Positions 1 through 6,056 of a stretch of 28,401 bases of DNA are shown piece after piece. Source of the DNA: a virus; IMG/VR virus record IMGVR_UViG_3300008113_001056, positions 1-28,401 of that record, one strand, 5' to 3'. The notes beneath the pieces are model-generated. The model was not told the DNA's origin and made no database searches. It saw only the letters and a list, made by a program, of their open reading frames with translations. The translations under genes and the position numbers were made by a program. How positions within the stretch are numbered: position 1 is the first letter of the stretch; every line of letters starts with the position of its first letter.

Positions 1-42
1 CTTAAGGTATTATTGAGCCTCTTAATGAATTTGGATGTGAAG

Positions 43-68
43 CCCCAAAGGATTTAAGGGGTTTTTTT
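43..68 (+). terminator. Rho-independent terminator at the left edge
   Basis: CCCC (43-46) pairs with GGGG (58-61) across an 11-nt loop and is followed at once by seven T (62-68). The stem is short but the layout is that of an intrinsic terminator. It would end the transcript of a gene lying left of the window and separates it from the gene starting at 88. Confidence 0.6.
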
Positions 69-87
69 ATTACTAAAAATTTAAATT

Positions 88-282
88 ATGCGAAAAGATT
101 ATTTAGAATTTAAATGCGCAAATATTCCAAGTGATGTTATGTATGTAAGTATTGGTGAATATTTATGTTTTGAATGCATTGAAGGAGAAAGTAGAGCAGC
201 TATTACAATAACAAGAAATGATATTGAGCAATTACTACCTTTTATTTTAAAGTATTATTATAATATCGAACCAAATGAATAG
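88..282 (+). CDS. hypothetical protein, 64 aa
   Basis: This is a small, acidic, probably cytoplasmic protein with no recognised motif. It starts with ATG 27 nt after the T-run of the terminator at 43-68, and no TAnnTTTG promoter box is visible in between. Its end overlaps the start of the DnaD-like gene by 8 nt, so the two are probably translated from one message, and a supporting role in early replication is possible but unproven. The last residues (ILKYYYNIEPNE) are helical and tyrosine-rich. I do not recognise the family. Confidence 0.6.
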   Translation: MRKDYLEFKCANIPSDVMYVSIGEYLCFECIEGESRAAITITRNDIEQLLPFILKYYYNIEPNE

Positions 283-886
283 TTACGAATTAAGCAGAAA
301 ATGGTTTGACTGGACTTTTGAAAATCCAGAACGTATCAATCCAAATCACACAGCACTTTATTTTTTTATTATTGAGCATTGTAATCGTTTAGGATGGAAA
401 GAAAAATTTGGACTCCCTACAACTATGGCAAAAGAAGCTATTGGAATAAGAAGTTATAATACTTATATAAATACATTGAATGATTTAGTTGAATTTGGAT
501 TTATTAAATTGATTGAAAAAAGTAAAAATCAGTATTCAAGTAACATAGTAGCCCTATCAAATTTTGATAAAGCACCTGATAAAGCACTTGATAAAGCAAT
601 GGTAAAGCACGTAACAAAGCAAGGTGAAAGCATTGATAGTATAAATAAACAAGAAACAATAAACAATAAACATATACCTGAACTATCTGAATTTTTAGTT
701 TATGCAATTGAACAATGTTCAAATATAAATCAAGAAGACGTTAAGCATAAATATAAAAGTTGGGTAGTCAATGAATGGAAAGACGGAAACGATAAACCAA
801 TTAAGAACTGGAAAACGAAACTTTTAAATACTATTCCGCATTTAAAGAAAATTGAAATACAACAACAACGAACAATAATTGATTAG
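275..886 (+). CDS. DnaD-like replication initiation / helicase-loader protein
   Basis: This 203-aa protein has the layout of phage replisome-organiser proteins. Residues about 1-85 read as a winged helix (SRKWFDWTFENP, TALYFFIIEHCNRLGW, LPTTMAKEAIGIRSYNTYI, LNDLVEFGFIKLIEKSKN), as in replication initiators that bind the origin. A low-complexity linker with repeats of DKA and many K, Q and N follows (about 97-130). A helical C-terminal part has YKSWVVNEWKDGNDKPIKNWKTKL, the W-x2-N-x-W pattern of DnaD/DnaT-like domains that contact the helicase. It lies 2 nt before the helicase gene, the usual partner order. By family it would open or mark the origin and help load the helicase. The fold is inferred from pattern only, and a transcription factor with a winged helix is the main alternative. 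Confidence 0.7.
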   Translation: MNSYELSRKWFDWTFENPERINPNHTALYFFIIEHCNRLGWKEKFGLPTTMAKEAIGIRSYNTYINTLNDLVEFGFIKLIEKSKNQYSSNIVALSNFDKAPDKALDKAMVKHVTKQGESIDSINKQETINNKHIPELSEFLVYAIEQCSNINQEDVKHKYKSWVVNEWKDGNDKPIKNWKTKLLNTIPHLKKIEIQQQRTIID

Positions 887-888
887 CT

Positions 889-1140
889 ATGTATAAAAGA
901 TTAAATGAATTAAACAGCGAATTATTTTCTATTAGACATGAAAAAAATGTTAAAGGCAAATCTGTAGGTTGGGACTGGAATATGTTACCATACACGATAA
1001 AAGAGGGTTGCACAACGTACATAGGCGCAGCTCCTGCAAGTGGTAAAACAGAACTTTGGTTTGAGTTTTTAATAAACCTTAGTTGTTTACATAATTGGAA
1101 TCATGTAGTTTTTTCACCTGAAACAGGTAGTAGTTATTGA
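889..1140 (+). CDS. RecA-fold (DnaB-like) replicative helicase, N-terminal fragment
   Basis: This 83-aa piece carries the Walker A loop GAAPASGKT (residues 46-54) followed by a helix and then the strand NHVVFSPETG (71-80). That strand is the position after Walker A where DnaB-type helicases have an F-S-x-E motif. The protein then stops at TGA 1138-1140. The rest of the ATPase domain lies in another frame from about 1127 to 1807. A complete phage helicase of this type would hydrolyse ATP to unwind the replication fork. As written, this fragment has an ATP-binding loop but no Walker B or arginine finger, so it should be inactive alone. It follows the DnaD-like gene by 2 nt. See the separate finding on the break. 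Confidence 0.7.
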   Translation: MYKRLNELNSELFSIRHEKNVKGKSVGWDWNMLPYTIKEGCTTYIGAAPASGKTELWFEFLINLSCLHNWNHVVFSPETGSSY

Positions 1141-1180
1141 CCCAATAGATGAAGATTTAACACTTGAAAAATTTTATGAT

Positions 1181-1807
1181 ATGATAGATGAGATTGAACG
1201 AAAACACGAGATAAACATTCATACTACTACAATTGACCCTTGGAATGAGCTAACAGAAGAATTTATACATTCAGATTTAGGGCGCGAAGATAAATACCTT
1301 AGTAGAATTTTAACGATAGCAAGAAAAAACGCACGTAAAACAAACAGACATAATTGTATTATAAACCATGTAAGAGACCAACCTATGGTTCACGCTAAAA
1401 CAATTGCAGGAACAGAAATAAGTTATTTTCCTATTCCAAGTGCAAGAGACTTCGCAGGTGGGCAGGTTTGGTTTAGAAAAGGTTTAAGCGTTTTAATTCC
1501 ATGGAGACCACCAAAAGATTTATTATTAGGAGACGGAACTGGAGCGCAAGAAAATGAAGTACATTTAAAAGTTGCTAAAAGTAAACCAAAGGGAGTTTCA
1601 AAAAACGGAATTTATAAATTATATTTGGATGTCGAAAAATATCAGTATTACATGATTGATAGTTTTGGGCGCAAAGTGTACGCACAACGAACGAAAGAAA
1701 CTACTTCAAATAGCTTCCCAACTAAAATACCAAAACAAGAACCCGACATAGTAAACGGAAAAGAACTATTATCTTTTAGCGAAAAAATGAAACAAACACC
1801 TTTTTAA
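1181..1807 (+). CDS. RecA-fold (DnaB-like) replicative helicase, C-terminal fragment
   Basis: This is the downstream half of the helicase at 889. The reading frame is open from about 1109, and helicase-like sequence begins at about 1130 (VVIDPIDEDLTLEKFYD), well before the first ATG at 1181. That shows the ATG is only the first available start, not the true beginning. Visible motifs are the Walker B-like strand TTTIDPWNEL, a helix of basic residues ending in NCIINHVRDQP (the sensor strand ending in H), and FPIPSARDFAGGQVWFRKG, the Gly-rich motif common in phage DnaB-like proteins. A final QENEVHLKVAKSKPKG resembles the DNA-contact/arginine-finger region, and a likely disordered tail follows. 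It lacks Walker A. Frame relative to the upstream half: +1. Confidence 0.7.
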   Translation: MIDEIERKHEINIHTTTIDPWNELTEEFIHSDLGREDKYLSRILTIARKNARKTNRHNCIINHVRDQPMVHAKTIAGTEISYFPIPSARDFAGGQVWFRKGLSVLIPWRPPKDLLLGDGTGAQENEVHLKVAKSKPKGVSKNGIYKLYLDVEKYQYYMIDSFGRKVYAQRTKETTSNSFPTKIPKQEPDIVNGKELLSFSEKMKQTPF

Positions 1808-1814
1808 ATGTCGA

Positions 1815-1834
1815 TTAGTTAAACATTTAACTAA
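1815..1834. repeat. perfect 9-bp inverted repeat (operator-like palindrome)
   Basis: TTAGTTAAA and TTTAACTAA are exact reverse complements separated by CA. The palindrome sits in the 110-nt gap between the helicase and the coiled-coil gene at 1918. There is no T-run after it, so it does not look like a terminator, and a dimeric regulator site is the natural reading. No good TAnnTTTG box lies in the gap. A possible 11-codon frame (1838-1873) is too short to claim. Confidence 0.5.
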
Positions 1835-1917
1835 AGTATGTCTAAAAAATTAAATAAAATAAACATACTATAACATATAAAAACCTTTATTTTACTTTAA
1901 ACTAATTAAACTAAAAC

Positions 1918-2211
1918 ATGGATGAACTAAACCTAATTTCAGCAAGTGTAAAGCTGAACAACGTTTTCTTAAAGTTGAAACTATCACTAGAAGAAATACA
2001 ACAAAAACACGGACAAAGAACCGATTTAATTAATTCAATGGAACGAACTATAATAGATTTAATGGAAGTTAAAGCTACTTATTCAACCTTAGAAAAAGAA
2101 TTTCGTTCTGCTGTTTCAAGTCAATACAGGCTAGAGCATCAAAACATGGATTTAAAATTTAGAATTAAAGACTTAGAATCACAATTAAAATTTAAAAATA
2201 TTGAACTATGA
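1918..2211 (+). CDS. coiled-coil hypothetical protein, 97 aa
   Basis: Almost the whole chain reads as heptad-rich helix: VKLNNVFLKLKLSLEEIQQKH, then IDLMEVKATYSTLEKEF, then LEHQNMDLKFRIKDLESQL. There is no signal peptide or membrane segment, so it should be a cytoplasmic coiled coil that dimerises or binds a partner. It is the first gene after a 110-nt gap with a palindrome, and its last 4 nt overlap the HNH endonuclease (ATGA). Small coiled-coil proteins occur in the early regions of many Bacteroidota phages. I cannot assign a role. Confidence 0.65.
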   Translation: MDELNLISASVKLNNVFLKLKLSLEEIQQKHGQRTDLINSMERTIIDLMEVKATYSTLEKEFRSAVSSQYRLEHQNMDLKFRIKDLESQLKFKNIEL

Positions 2212-2657
2212 CCAGAGAAGAAAAATGCAAACTTGCAAAAACACGCGGTTACTCGTATAACGTAGAAACAGGGCAAGTCGTAAATAAACACGGAAAACAA
2301 ATAAAGAAAAATATTAAAGGATATACTACTATACAAATGAAAGTACAGGATAAGATTTTTTATTTATACGGTCATCATTTTGCTTGGTGGTCAACTTACA
2401 ATGAATGCGTATATGAATTAGACCATATCAACGGGATTAGAAACGATAATCGAATCGATAATTTACGCAGCGTTACAAGAAGCCAAAATCAATGGAATAG
2501 ATTAACTGCAAAAGGTTATTATTTTGATAAGGTAAACAATAAATACGCAGCGTATATTAAATTTAATAATAAAAGAAAGTTTTTAGGTTTATTCGAAACT
2601 GAAGAAGAAGCAAGAAACGCTTATTTAGCAGCAAAACAAATATATCACGTAATATGA
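2208..2657 (+). CDS. HNH homing endonuclease with C-terminal AP2 domain
   Basis: This 149-aa protein has two clear parts. The HNH core lies at about residues 53-97: HH (56-57), then ELDHINGIRNDNRIDNLR with the catalytic DH at 72-73 and Asn residues at 81 and 85, then SQNQWN. The AP2 DNA-binding domain follows at about 102-144: GYYFDKVNNKYAAYIKF, then KFLGLFETEEEARNAY. This pairing is the hallmark of free-standing phage HNH endonucleases that cut phage DNA at a specific site and spread by homing. It overlaps its neighbours by 4 nt on both sides (ATGA), so it has settled into the operon. It stands about 400 nt after a broken helicase gene, a common target region for such enzymes. Catalytic residues look intact. 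Confidence 0.92.
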   Translation: MTREEKCKLAKTRGYSYNVETGQVVNKHGKQIKKNIKGYTTIQMKVQDKIFYLYGHHFAWWSTYNECVYELDHINGIRNDNRIDNLRSVTRSQNQWNRLTAKGYYFDKVNNKYAAYIKFNNKRKFLGLFETEEEARNAYLAAKQIYHVI

Positions 2658-2839
2658 GTTGTAAACCAATAAAAAAAATTACAAAGCCAATTTCTATAGA
2701 AGTTGAATTATCTTTTCAATATGACAGATTAAGGTTATTATTTGATAACAATGAAAAACATGAATTTGTACAAGGCTTTAAATACTGCATGGATATAATT
2801 TTACATAAAATAGAAAAAGATGAAATGCAAAAACTGTAA
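2654..2839 (+). CDS. hypothetical protein, 61 aa
   Basis: A small protein with a basic N-terminus (KPIKKITKP) followed by an amphipathic region with FQYDRLRLLFDNNEKHEFVQGF. No catalytic or metal motif is seen. It overlaps the HNH gene by 4 nt and the NinG gene by 20 nt, so it sits inside a translationally coupled run. The first 166 nt contain no CpG at all, unlike most genes in the window, which may mean later acquisition or an ORFan origin. Confidence 0.55.
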   Translation: MSCKPIKKITKPISIEVELSFQYDRLRLLFDNNEKHEFVQGFKYCMDIILHKIEKDEMQKL

Positions 2840-3344
2840 GAATAAGTTTGAGCCTATACGCTTTAACATGAAGTATTGTTTAGAACCTGAATGCGTTCGT
2901 GTTTGGGTAGAATCTGAAAAGGCTAAACAATGGAAAAAGACGAAAGCCAAAGCAAAGCTAGACTTAATGACTTTGAGCGACTACATTAAATTAACTCAAC
3001 AAGTCTTTAATAAATATATTAGGTTAAAAGCAAGTGGCGGTTATTGTTGTTCTTGTGGTTCTGAATTAAAAAGCAAATTTGATGCAGGGCATTACATGAA
3101 TGCAAATAATCATTGGGCAGTTAGGTTTGATGAAAGAAACGTCTGGGCGCAGTGCGTTAATTGTAACCAACATAAACACGGGAATTTAATTGAATATCGA
3201 AGTTTTTTAGTTAAACATCATGGAGAAAAGTGGGTTCAAGAACTTGAACAAGATGCTAAGAAAACACGGAAGTTCACTATTGAAGAACTAAAAGAAATAA
3301 TAAAAGAGTATAAACTAAAAATCAAACAATATGAAACCAACTAA
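2820..3344 (+). CDS. ninG: NinG/Rap-like recombination nuclease
   Basis: This 174-aa protein matches the lambda NinG (Rap) family. An N-terminal zinc knuckle has C3, C6, C20 and C25 (CKNCKNKFEPI, then YCLEPEC). A helical linker rich in K and A follows. The second half has CCSCGSEL (76-83), FDAGHYMNANNHWAVRF with H91, and NVWAQCVNCNQHKHGN with C112 and C115, an HNH-like zinc site. A helical tail follows. In lambda, Rap is a structure-specific endonuclease acting on recombination intermediates in Red-type recombination. Here the ERF and exonuclease genes follow within 2 kb, so this forms a recombination module. Its start overlaps the previous gene by 20 nt and its end overlaps the next by 14 nt. 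Confidence 0.9.
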   Translation: MKCKNCKNKFEPIRFNMKYCLEPECVRVWVESEKAKQWKKTKAKAKLDLMTLSDYIKLTQQVFNKYIRLKASGGYCCSCGSELKSKFDAGHYMNANNHWAVRFDERNVWAQCVNCNQHKHGNLIEYRSFLVKHHGEKWVQELEQDAKKTRKFTIEELKEIIKEYKLKIKQYETN

Positions 3345-3585
3345 AGAAATGGAAAAGAAATTACTAGCATTGTGCGGTGTGCTACCTGTACTCGCTGATT
3401 TTATCGAAGATTTAAACATGGAACACGTTTTTACTAAAAATATCAAACGTAAAGCTAATTTGTTACTTGAAGAAATCAGAAAGACGGACGATGGAATTTT
3501 AAAACACACAACGATTGAAAGCCAAACACAACAAATAGACATTCAAATTGCATTTAGACAATGGGTGCAAGAAAATTTTAATTAA
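3331..3585 (+). CDS. hypothetical protein, 84 aa
   Basis: A mostly helical, soluble-looking protein (LLALCGVLPVLADFIEDL, then IKRKANLLLEEIRK). It has no cysteine pair, membrane segment or nuclease motif. The ATG lies 14 nt inside the end of the NinG gene. It is the last gene before the promoter at 3603, and no hairpin terminator is visible between them, so reading into the next block is likely. Function unknown. Confidence 0.6.
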   Translation: MKPTKEMEKKLLALCGVLPVLADFIEDLNMEHVFTKNIKRKANLLLEEIRKTDDGILKHTTIESQTQQIDIQIAFRQWVQENFN

Positions 3586-3602
3586 AAAAAGTTAAAAAGC
3601 TA

Positions 3603-3645
3603 TTGTTATTCAATTAAGAATAGTTATATTTGTCAAACAATTAAA
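3603..3645 (+). promoter_or_regulatory. host-type promoter P1 with palindromic operator candidate
   Basis: The -33 element TTG (3603-3605) and the -7 box TATATTTG (3625-3632) are separated by 19 nt, the Bacteroidota primary-sigma layout (TTG, then TAnnTTTG). Between them lies TATTC-AATTAA-GAATA (3607-3622), a perfect inverted repeat. Downstream, CAAACAATTAAA is shared with two other promoters in this window. It drives the ERF-exonuclease block starting at 3655, with a leader of roughly 20 nt. Confidence 0.8.
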
Positions 3646-3654
3646 TTATACGTT

Positions 3655-4179
3655 ATGAAAACACTTAGGAAAATTCAACAAGAATTAAAATGCCCCAAAG
3701 GCAGTTTTAACTCATTCGGTAAATATAAATACCGAAGTGCAGAACAGATTTTAGAATCAGTTAAACCATTGCTACAAAAACACGATGCGTTATTACTTTT
3801 ATCTGATGAAATTATTCAAGTAGGTAATAAACTTTTTTTAAAAGCAAGTGCGCTTATTTCAGATGATGACGGAACAATAGAAGTTTTTGGATATGCTGAA
3901 ATGGGAGAACACAAAGGAATGTCATCTGAACAATGCACCGGCACAGCTTCAAGTTACGCACGTAAATACGCTTTAAATGGTTTGTTTTTAATTGATGAAA
4001 CGGAAAGCGACCCCGATTCAAAAGACAACACAAAGACGGAAGTAAAAAAACCTGCAATAGATAACGCACGTTTTGAAAAAGCTATCGAATCAATTAGGAA
4101 TAGTGAATTTAGCGTTGAGCAATTACAAGCTAAATTTGAATTAACTGAATTACAAAGCAAAGCATTGTTATTGATATGA
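3655..4179 (+). CDS. erf: ERF-family single-strand annealing recombinase
   Basis: This 174-aa protein carries the ERF signature: MSSEQCTGTASSYARKYALN (89-108) followed by GLFLIDE, the conserved region of ERF proteins. The N-terminal LRKIQQELKCPKG, FGKYKYRSAEQILESVKPLL and the strand pair LFLKASALISDDDG, IEVFGYAEM also fit. ERF proteins form rings that anneal complementary single strands during phage recombination and end joining. The C-terminal 50 residues are a linker plus a small helical region. It is the first gene after promoter P1, followed by a small protein and then the 5'-3' exonuclease, the classical pairing of a nuclease that makes single strands with a protein that anneals them. 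Its stop overlaps the next ATG by 4 nt. Confidence 0.9.
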   Translation: MKTLRKIQQELKCPKGSFNSFGKYKYRSAEQILESVKPLLQKHDALLLLSDEIIQVGNKLFLKASALISDDDGTIEVFGYAEMGEHKGMSSEQCTGTASSYARKYALNGLFLIDETESDPDSKDNTKTEVKKPAIDNARFEKAIESIRNSEFSVEQLQAKFELTELQSKALLLI

Positions 4180-4424
4180 AAACAGCTATTCAAGAATTAA
4201 TACATTTTATTGAAAATGATAAAATGCAAAGTTCATATACTAAACAACAACTTTTAGAATTATTAAATTTTAAATTAGAAAAAGAAAAAGAACAAATAAT
4301 AAATGCGTATGAAGTTGGTTCTGAAAATGGATATAATTTAGGTAAAATTGATGAATTTGAACCAAATGCAAAAATGATAACTGCAGAACAATATTATTAT
4401 AGTATTATAGAAATTATATTATGA
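4176..4424 (+). CDS. hypothetical protein of a Bacteroidota-phage small helical family, 82 aa
   Basis: The chain reads MKTAIQELIHFIEND, a helix with LLELLNFKLEKEKEQIINAYEVGSENGYN, then AEQYYYSIIEI. The same plan (MKTAI, a long helix with EKEQ followed by A, then a Y-rich end) occurs in the protein at 27478, so the two look like paralogues. The function of this family is unknown to me. It is sandwiched between the ERF and exonuclease genes with 4-nt overlaps on both sides, so it may assist recombination, but that is inference from position. It has only one CpG in 249 nt, far below its neighbours. Confidence 0.65.
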   Translation: MKTAIQELIHFIENDKMQSSYTKQQLLELLNFKLEKEKEQIINAYEVGSENGYNLGKIDEFEPNAKMITAEQYYYSIIEIIL

Positions 4425-5092
4425 AAATCAGAGCATCACAATTAGGCAAAATAATGACTTCGCCAAAAACAAAGAGCGAGGTTTTATCTAAGACTTGCAA
4501 AACTTACATTCAAGAATTAGCAATCGAACATAAATACGGAATACGTAAAGAGTTCTGGAGCAGATACACCGACAAAGGCAACGAATGCGAAGATGAAGCC
4601 ATAGAACTTGTAAACGATGTTTTGAATTTAGGGTTTATCTTTAAAAATGACGAGAATCTAAACAACGAATGGATTACAGGAACGCCTGACGTAAACACGA
4701 ATGAAATTCTTTTAGATGTAAAAACAAGTTGGGACGCTACAACATTTCCTTTTTTCGAAGATGAAATACCAAACAAGGATTACTATTTTCAGCTTCAAGG
4801 GTATTTATGGTTAACAGGTAAAACGGAAGCACTTTTATGCTATTGCCTTGTTAATACACCTTTTCAAATAGTAGAGGACGAAGTTAGGCGTGAACATTGG
4901 AAGCAAAACCTAATAGATGAAAGTTTGGATTTAAGGGACTTTGTACAGAAGAAACATAACTTTGACCATATACCAAAAGAAAAGCGCGTAAAAGTCTTTA
5001 AAATAGCAAAAGACGAAGAAATAATCGAAAAGATTAAACAACGAGTAGAAGAATGTAGAGAATACTATAACAATTTAATTGAAAACTTATGA
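4421..5092 (+). CDS. YqaJ/lambda-exonuclease-like PD-(D/E)XK recombination nuclease
   Basis: This 223-aa protein has the YqaJ-type nuclease core. Residues 1-20 (MKIRASQLGKIMTSPKTKSE) match the start of the family. The helix with KGNECEDEAI (52-61) supplies the first acidic residue. GTPDV (87-91) and LLDVKTSW (97-104) provide D90, D99 and K101 of the PD-(D/E)XK site. YYFQLQGYLWLTG (121-133) gives the conserved Gln-rich helix that follows. The product should be a 5'-3' exonuclease that resects double-stranded ends to give the single strands used by the ERF protein. All catalytic residues look present. It overlaps the preceding small gene and the following small gene by 4 nt each. Confidence 0.88.
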   Translation: MKIRASQLGKIMTSPKTKSEVLSKTCKTYIQELAIEHKYGIRKEFWSRYTDKGNECEDEAIELVNDVLNLGFIFKNDENLNNEWITGTPDVNTNEILLDVKTSWDATTFPFFEDEIPNKDYYFQLQGYLWLTGKTEALLCYCLVNTPFQIVEDEVRREHWKQNLIDESLDLRDFVQKKHNFDHIPKEKRVKVFKIAKDEEIIEKIKQRVEECREYYNNLIENL

Positions 5093-5274
5093 ATCAAGAG
5101 CTAAAATTAATGGGTTACTATATTAACGTAACTCGAAAAGACCAAGTAGTACAAATCAAAGATTTACAACGTAGTAAGGTCTGGTACGAAGTAATCCGAC
5201 AGCATGACTCAAACACGATTAAAGAGTTTTGTTGCACTATTGAAAGATTTAAAAACCTATATATCCCAAGATAA
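5089..5274 (+). CDS. hypothetical protein, 61 aa
   Basis: A small, basic protein with alternating hydrophobic and polar residues (YYINVTRKDQVVQIKDL, then VWYEVIRQHD), suggesting a compact beta-rich fold. It overlaps the exonuclease by 4 nt and the next small frame by 1 nt (TAATG). No known motif was recognised, and the role is unknown. Confidence 0.5.
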   Translation: MNQELKLMGYYINVTRKDQVVQIKDLQRSKVWYEVIRQHDSNTIKEFCCTIERFKNLYIPR

Positions 5275-5369
5275 TGAGTAAAACAAGCGTAAAGAGTAAA
5301 ATAGAAATCCTTAAAGCATGGATTGAAAGTATAAACCCAAAATCAATTTATGAAAGACAAAATCGTTGA
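5274..5369 (+). CDS. very small protein, 31 aa
   Basis: The ATG overlaps the stop of the previous gene (TAATGA), and the frame runs to TGA 5367-5369, 20 nt inside the MazG-like gene. The peptide begins MSKTSVKSKIEILKAWIESI and is basic and helical. The coupled start and the fact that it fills an otherwise empty 75-nt gap argue that it is real, but its length makes this tentative. Confidence 0.4.
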   Translation: MSKTSVKSKIEILKAWIESINPKSIYERQNR

Positions 5370-5535
5370 ATCAGTAATTAGTAAGTTTCAGGATCGTTCA
5401 AACGTAGGTATACAGAAATACGGAACAACACTAGATAGAAACGATTTAACACACTTAGAATGGATAAACCATGCACAAGAGGAAGCTATGGATTTCATTC
5501 TATATTTAGAAAAATTAAAACAAATAAATAAGTAA
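5350..5535 (+). CDS. MazG-like / phage nucleotide pyrophosphohydrolase-type small protein
   Basis: This 61-aa protein has the compact helical plan found in phage MazG-like or dATP/dGTP pyrophosphohydrolase-like proteins: KYGTTLDRNDL (23-33) followed by the acidic helix EWINHAQEEAMDFILYLEKL (37-56). In all-alpha NTP pyrophosphatases the E-x-x-E and later D or E residues bind magnesium and a nucleotide. The chain is short for an active enzyme of this superfamily (usually about 90-120 aa or more), so it may work as a multimer or have lost catalysis. It lies in the recombination block, 2 nt before the DUF736-like gene. Confidence 0.6.
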   Translation: MKDKIVESVISKFQDRSNVGIQKYGTTLDRNDLTHLEWINHAQEEAMDFILYLEKLKQINK

Positions 5536-5537
5536 AC

Positions 5538-5768
5538 ATGGAAAAAAGAGACAATTCAGGAGCGTTATTTACAAACGACAAAAGAGAAAAAGAAACGCAT
5601 CCACACTACCAGGGAAAAGCAACTATTAACGGAGTTGATTATTACGTTTCAGCATGGGTAAAAGACGGAGCAAAAGGAAAATTTCAGTCTTTAAGTTTTA
5701 AACCAGTTCAAGAAACAGCGAAACAACCCCAAAAGAGCGGATTTGATGACTTTTTAAGCAACCTATGA
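5538..5768 (+). CDS. DUF736-like protein, possible single-strand DNA binding role
   Basis: The 76-aa chain has the features of DUF736-like proteins: an N-terminal segment ending in NDKREKETHPHYQGKATI, then NGVDYYVSAWVKDGAKGKFQSLSF, which should make a small beta barrel or sheet. A Q/K-rich linker follows, then the C-terminal tip GFDDFLSNL. The short flexible linker with an acidic and aromatic tip recalls the C-terminal tail by which bacterial SSB binds partner proteins, although the match is loose. Its place beside ERF and the exonuclease fits a DNA-binding role. It overlaps the HTH gene by 4 nt. Biochemical function is not established for this family. Confidence 0.6.
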   Translation: MEKRDNSGALFTNDKREKETHPHYQGKATINGVDYYVSAWVKDGAKGKFQSLSFKPVQETAKQPQKSGFDDFLSNL

Positions 5769-5968
5769 CAGAAAGTAAGATACTAAGCAACGTAAACGAT
5801 GTAACGCGAAATTTGATTAATAGTTATTTACAAAAAAACGGAATAACATTAAACGCATTTTCAAAGTTAGTAGGAGTAAACCAAGCTATCTTATTTAAAT
5901 TTGTGAACTACAAAAAAAATGTTAGCACAAAAACGATTGAAAAGGTAGGTAAATTCTTTAATCAGTAA
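5765..5968 (+). CDS. small helix-turn-helix (XRE/Cro-type) DNA-binding protein
   Basis: This 67-aa protein is little more than one DNA-binding domain. The core is LINSYLQKNGITLNAFSKLVGVNQAILFKFVNYKKNVSTKTIEKVGKFF, where ITLNAFSKLVG is the first helix and turn, and VNQAILFKFVN the recognition helix, as in Cro/CI-type regulators. A regulator of the phage's own promoters is the likely role. The palindromes at 3607-3622 and 27120-27135 are candidate sites, but nothing in the sequence proves the link. It is the last gene of the block, and a terminator follows 7 nt after its stop. Confidence 0.7.
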   Translation: MTESKILSNVNDVTRNLINSYLQKNGITLNAFSKLVGVNQAILFKFVNYKKNVSTKTIEKVGKFFNQ

Positions 5969-5975
5969 ACAACAG

Positions 5976-6005
5976 AGCAGGACGTAAAAAATCCTGCTTT
6001 TTTTA
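5976..6005 (+). terminator. Rho-independent terminator after the recombination block
   Basis: AGCAGGA (5976-5982) pairs perfectly with TCCTGCT (5992-5998) across a 9-nt loop, followed by a T-run to about 6004. This is a strong intrinsic terminator closing the transcript from promoter P1. The next promoter starts directly after it. Confidence 0.9.
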
Positions 6006-6010
6006 TTAAA

Positions 6011-6046
6011 TGTTATTCTTTTTATTATATTTGTCAAACAATTAAA
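6011..6046 (+). promoter_or_regulatory. host-type promoter P2
   Basis: The -7 box TATATTTG (6026-6033) is followed by TCAAACAATTAAA, so that 21 nt (6026-6046) are identical to promoter P1. TGTTATTC (6011-6018) also recurs but stands 6 nt closer to the -7 box than in P1, so it is not at the usual -33 position, and only the left half of the P1 palindrome is kept. Transcription of 6057 onward, down to the terminase genes, probably starts here. Confidence 0.75.
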
Positions 6047-6056
6047 CTTAAAAATT

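Noticed and set aside
3-110. Open frame without start at the left edge, overlapping the terminator and the gene at 88
   Set aside because: It begins after a stop at the window edge, has no start codon, runs through the hairpin, and conflicts with the better frame at 88-282.
1838-1873. 11-codon frame after the palindrome
   Set aside because: Too short, lysine- and asparagine-rich as chance frames are in AT-rich DNA, and not coupled to a gene.
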